Source: Deltaproteobacteria bacterium
Lineage (GTDB): Bacteria; Desulfobacterota; JADFVX01
DNA: 35,072 bases
Assembly (NCBI GenBank): GCA_029860075.1
Contig: JAOUBX010000046.1
Coordinates: 1-35,072 of the forward strand
Direction of reading: 5' to 3'
The translations under genes were made by a program, and so were the position numbers. This document shows positions 32,066 through 35,072 of this stretch, one piece after another (position 1 is the first letter of the stretch; each line of letters begins with the position of its first letter). The notes beneath the pieces are model-generated. The model was not told the origin of the DNA, made no database searches, and saw nothing but the letters and a program-made list of their open reading frames with translations.

Positions 32066-35000
32066 TTATTGGACCTGGAAGTTGGCGCTGAATGCCGATG
32101 TATCATTGTCAGTCTGGATGGTAATGGCTGTTACCCAGTCGTTAACGATAACTCCTGTAACGGGCACATCGACCGTTGTGCCGACGGTAACAGCTGAACC
32201 GATAAATCTTTTACCCTCGCCAAATTCGGTGCCTGTACCATCATAATCAGAAAGATAAACTTCTACCCTGTCACCGGTGCTTACCCCGCTAACGTTGACT
32301 GTTGACGTCGATGCAGCCGTTATGGCGGGTCTTGCAATATTGTTATTGGCCCCGGTCAGCAAATAGATGGCGTCATCATCAATATTATCGCCGTTATTAT
32401 AGAATGAATTCCTGCTCATTTTGATTCGCAAAGAGTTGCTGCTATTTAGATTGATTCCGTAAGTGGACATGTTGGCAATGATATTGCCTGCCTGGCCCGC
32501 CCCTTCTCCACCGATAACGATATTAGAGGTATATTTTGTTTCAATAGCGATATTTCCTTTTAATATCTGGTTCTGCCCGGGATTGGTTCCGAAGAAATTA
32601 CCCATGACGGCCGTGTTATTGCCTTTGTAATTGTACACGGCAATATGTGATGATGAGAAAACGTTGCTGTCATTAAGCGTTGAATCGCTTGCCGCGATGT
32701 CTGGCCCGCCGATGGTATTATTATTGGCGTAAAGCAGATCGCCTATATTAATGGAGTATGTCTGCCCGCCGGCGCTAATTGTATGCCATGTTCCGGCGTT
32801 ATAATAGGTGTCAAAGGTATTGCCTTTGACCTGATTATTCGATGCTCCCAGTTTAAAGCGGATTCCACTTTGAGAACCTGCTATAACATTGTTTTCTATG
32901 AAGCCGTTTGAACCGCCGAAATGAACGGCTGGCCCTGAGGTATTATTGGCGCATAAGGTCCAATCCGGCATGAGTCCAATCACATTGTTTATGATCCGGG
33001 ACCCTGATCCGGAGAGGTCAATTGCCTCTGAATTTGCACAGGAAATATAGTTTCTGTCAGATGAATTGATTCCCCCAATAGTGGCATCGGCGCTGATAGA
33101 GACATTCACCTCGTTTTTGGCTGTACTATAAGCGGATAAATTGTCCGATGTAAAACCGAAGTGGTTACCGGTGAGAACCGTTCCACCGGCGCTGCTGTGG
33201 AATGCCGTCCAGAAGAGGGTAAACTGAATATTTCTTATCGTAATATTAGCTGCCGCAGATGAGGCTGAAAAATTGGTGTACTTTAGCGTTGAGTCAAAGA
33301 GGCAGGTAAAACCTGAACATAATCCATTGAAACGGATTTCAGGACCGTTACTGTTGGTATCCCCCTGAAGCGATGTTTGTGACTCTCCATCAATGGTTAT
33401 ATCAGGCTTCGTCAGTTGCGGTAAGGCGCTCATCTGGTTAAAAATGGCCACGCCGTTTGTTAGTGAACCTGCGGGGATATTAAACCAGATAGCGTTATTT
33501 CCACCGTCTGCTTCCAGGTTTGCAATCGCTTGTCTCAGACTGCCTGCACTATAGTCATCATTCGTATGAGTTACTATGTAAGCTGATGGCGGTGTAATAA
33601 AGAAGATTCCATCCGATGTGTCTTCAGACAGGTTGCCTGCTTTATCATAAGCTGTTATTTTTATGATGGCTTTATGGGACGCAGTTGATGGAAGTGTCCA
33701 TGGCCGGGAACCATCGTTTGTCATGAGGATTAATTGGGTATAGGATGAGCCGCCGTCCCATGAATAGGACAGCTTGAGTGGCGTTGTTTTCAGGTTCGCA
33801 TCGCTTATATCCCCGCTGTTCCAGGTAATGTTTTGAGCGCTTCCGCCTGGCCAGAACTCACCGCCATTTGGTGATGTTAATGTTGAAGAAAGCATGGAGG
33901 GGTTCATTGTATCGAGGATGATCGTATTACTTTGAAAAGCCGACTCTCCGGCGCTGTTTCTTACTTTGCTATAGACCCTTTTCAAACCGTTGGCGGCGGA
34001 AAGAGAATAGACGTAATTTGCGCTGAAAGGTATCCAGCCCGTTGAGTTGATCGAAAAAGCTGAATCTTCTGCCAGAATCATCTCGGTGGGATTATTGGAG
34101 GCGCTTATAACAAGGTTTACTGACTGGCTGTTGGTATATCCCGTCTCTGCCGGTTCCGGATCTGTGCTGTCATTATCGCTTATTGAAATTCCGCCTAGCA
34201 GGGGAGGGGCGGGTTGAATTGCAAAGTCGGCGTCGGAACTGTCTGTTCCAAAATTCCCTGCTTTGTCGAAGGCTGAAAGTTTGACGCGAAGGTTGTTGCT
34301 TTGTATGACAGGAAGGGTCCAGTTGTAGACGCCGCTGTTTGTTGTCTCTGCTGCGATACTATTGGGATAGCTTGCGCCGCTGTCCATGGAATAATGGAGA
34401 GAAATGGGAAGGTCCTTCAGGTTGTCGTCGGAGACAGCACTCCATGTAATATTCCGGTTTGTATTTTGCAGCCAGCTTTCCAGGCCATTAGGCGAAGTTA
34501 GCGCATTGGCGGCCACCGTTGGTGAAATCCTGTCAAGAATAATTGAAGCGCTCTTGACATGTGAAGAACCGCCCGTACCCCGTAATTGACAATAGACTGT
34601 CCTGGAACCATCACCACCGGACAGACTGTAAGTATGGGGAGACAGGTAAGTAATCCATCCCGTTGCATTGGCGCTGAAAGAGATATCTTCGGCACACTGC
34701 ATTTCCGTCGGAATCTCTCCGCCCGCAATAAAGCTTATTTCTACAGTGCTCTCATTTGTATATCCCGCCTCGGCAGGAAGAGGGTCCGCGGGGTTTGCAT
34801 CAGTTACGGAAATGGCCGTCAATACTGGAATTGTATGTGTCCGATAGTATTTATATATAGTCGTTGAATTGTCAAAATGACAGGATATTTTGCATGTATT
34901 AAGAATATTGGAACTATTGCGCATTATTCCATATTCTCCCCTGTCATCGGCACGCCACTGGATTTCAAAAGCGCCACGCGTCATACGGATGGTTGGAATG

Positions 35001-35072
35001 TCCGCGCCGTAGCTCTCTCCATGGGGATTATGGCATGCGGGGCAGTTCATGCGTGAGTTTGCCGCGCCTGTT
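32066..35072 (-). CDS. Giant CxxCH / Ig-like / beta-helix extracellular protein, N-terminus cut by window edge
   Basis: The frame is open to the right edge; numbering here counts from an internal Met at 35050 (994 residues to the stop). The N-terminal part holds a c-type heme motif CPACHNPHG (3-11) of the doubled-CxxCH kind and CKISCH (53-58), which has three residues between the Cys. Two tandem Ig-like units of about 200 residues follow (76-281 and 286-488), each ending with an AxDKAGN segment. From about 490, NDDYSAGSLRQAI opens a right-handed parallel beta-helix rich in Asn, Gly and Ser (to about 965). The protein is probably secreted and surface-bound, perhaps redox-active or adhesive. 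The true start, signal peptide and more hemes lie outside the window. Confidence 0.85.
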   Translation of the reverse strand, partial: TGAANSRMNCPACHNPHGESYGADIPTIRMTRGAFEIQWRADDRGEYGIMRNSSNILNTCKISCHFDNSTTIYKYYRTHTIPVLTAISVTDANPADPLPAEAGYTNESTVEISFIAGGEIPTEMQCAEDISFSANATGWITYLSPHTYSLSGGDGSRTVYCQLRGTGGSSHVKSASIILDRISPTVAANALTSPNGLESWLQNTNRNITWSAVSDDNLKDLPISLHYSMDSGASYPNSIAAETTNSGVYNWTLPVIQSNNLRVKLSAFDKAGNFGTDSSDADFAIQPAPPLLGGISISDNDSTDPEPAETGYTNSQSVNLVISASNNPTEMILAEDSAFSINSTGWIPFSANYVYSLSAANGLKRVYSKVRNSAGESAFQSNTIILDTMNPSMLSSTLTSPNGGEFWPGGSAQNITWNSGDISDANLKTTPLKLSYSWDGGSSYTQLILMTNDGSRPWTLPSTASHKAIIKITAYDKAGNLSEDTSDGIFFITPPSAYIVTHTNDDYSAGSLRQAIANLEADGGNNAIWFNIPAGSLTNGVAIFNQMSALPQLTKPDITIDGESQTSLQGDTNSNGPEIRFNGLCSGFTCLFDSTLKYTNFSASSAAANITIRNIQFTLFWTAFHSSAGGTVLTGNHFGFTSDNLSAYSTAKNEVNVSISADATIGGINSSDRNYISCANSEAIDLSGSGSRIINNVIGLMPDWTLCANNTSGPAVHFGGSNGFIENNVIAGSQSGIRFKLGASNNQVKGNTFDTYYNAGTWHTISAGGQTYSINIGDLLYANNNTIGGPDIAASDSTLNDSNVFSSSHIAVYNYKGNNTAVMGNFFGTNPGQNQILKGNIAIETKYTSNIVIGGEGAGQAGNIIANMSTYGINLNSSNSLRIKMSRNSFYNNGDNIDDDAIYLLTGANNNIARPAITAASTSTVNVSGVSTGDRVEVYLSDYDGTGTEFGEGKRFIGSAVTVGTTVDVPVTGVIVNDWVTAITIQTDNDTSAFSANFQVQ
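33587..34825 (-). repeat. Two tandem Ig-like repeat units within the giant surface protein
   Basis: Unit 1 is about 34825-34208, unit 2 about 34195-33587. Shared protein landmarks in the same order: DP.PAE.GYTN, PTEM.AED.SF, TGWI, YSLS, IILD, LTSPNG, NITW, NLK, WTLP, A.DKAGN. Identity at DNA level is low, so the duplication is old. Confidence 0.7.

Noticed and set aside
1..35072. tRNA, rRNA, CRISPR array, integrase or restriction/defence genes
   Set aside because: Looked for by eye; no tRNA-like arms with a T-loop, no regularly spaced direct repeats, and no recognisable defence or phage proteins.

Overview
The window looks like a chromosomal stretch from a Gram-negative 'deltaproteobacterium' (Desulfuromonadota/Desulfobacterota-like). 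This rests on the gene order murA-hisG-hisD-hisC with a short-form HisG, many two-component and c-di-GMP proteins, DUF2845/DUF4124-type exported proteins, lipoproteins, and a CxxCH-bearing beta-helix surface protein. Base composition is moderate with AT-rich gaps. The lineage is an inference from gene content. I saw no rRNA, tRNA, CRISPR array, phage or intact insertion sequence.

Layout. 1-8,340 is a signalling and transport block: an RluA-type pseudouridine synthase cut by the window edge (-), a membrane diguanylate cyclase-like protein overlapping a lipoprotein gene (+), an ABC-2 exporter pair (-), an HD-GYP response regulator (-) and a PAS-rich hybrid kinase (-). About 590 bases without a convincing gene follow. 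8,920-12,000 is a three-gene locus (-): a sigma-54 response regulator, its membrane histidine kinase with a His-rich periplasmic loop, and an exported Spy/CpxP/ZraP-like protein, with a palindromic operator before the kinase. This resembles the zinc/envelope-stress ZraPSR arrangement. Next come a DUF4124 membrane protein (+) and a cupin (-) sharing a perfect bidirectional terminator.

13,480-17,754 is the tightly packed murA-hisG-hisD-hisC operon, followed by a separately promoted LysM lipoprotein with its own terminator. 18,519-25,223 holds a YbdK-type carboxylate-amine ligase overlapping a cytosolic gamma-glutamyltransferase, then an M20 amidohydrolase with a type II glycerate kinase, then ndk and a small CopD-like membrane protein. 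Hairpin repeats lie in the gaps, including a 192-bp fold-back element. 25,393-29,404 holds an Slt-type lytic transglycosylase and a YbjQ-YbjQ-M48 peptidase operon. 29,433-31,977 holds a PilZ protein, an AT-rich secreted orphan, a stand-alone MshEN (c-di-GMP-binding fold) protein and a DUF2845 protein. The end is filled by a very large CxxCH / Ig-like / beta-helix protein (-) cut by the right edge.

How the genes fit together. Four proteins (GGDEF, HD-GYP, PilZ, MshEN) can make, break or sense cyclic di-GMP. A second theme is envelope maintenance: MurA, Slt, LysM, Spy-like and its kinase pair, M48 and YbjQ. The candidates for under-described systems are the YbjQ-YbjQ-M48 operon, the Spy/His-loop-kinase/sigma-54 regulator locus, the ligase-GGT pair, the stand-alone MshEN protein, and the two dispersed non-coding repeat families.
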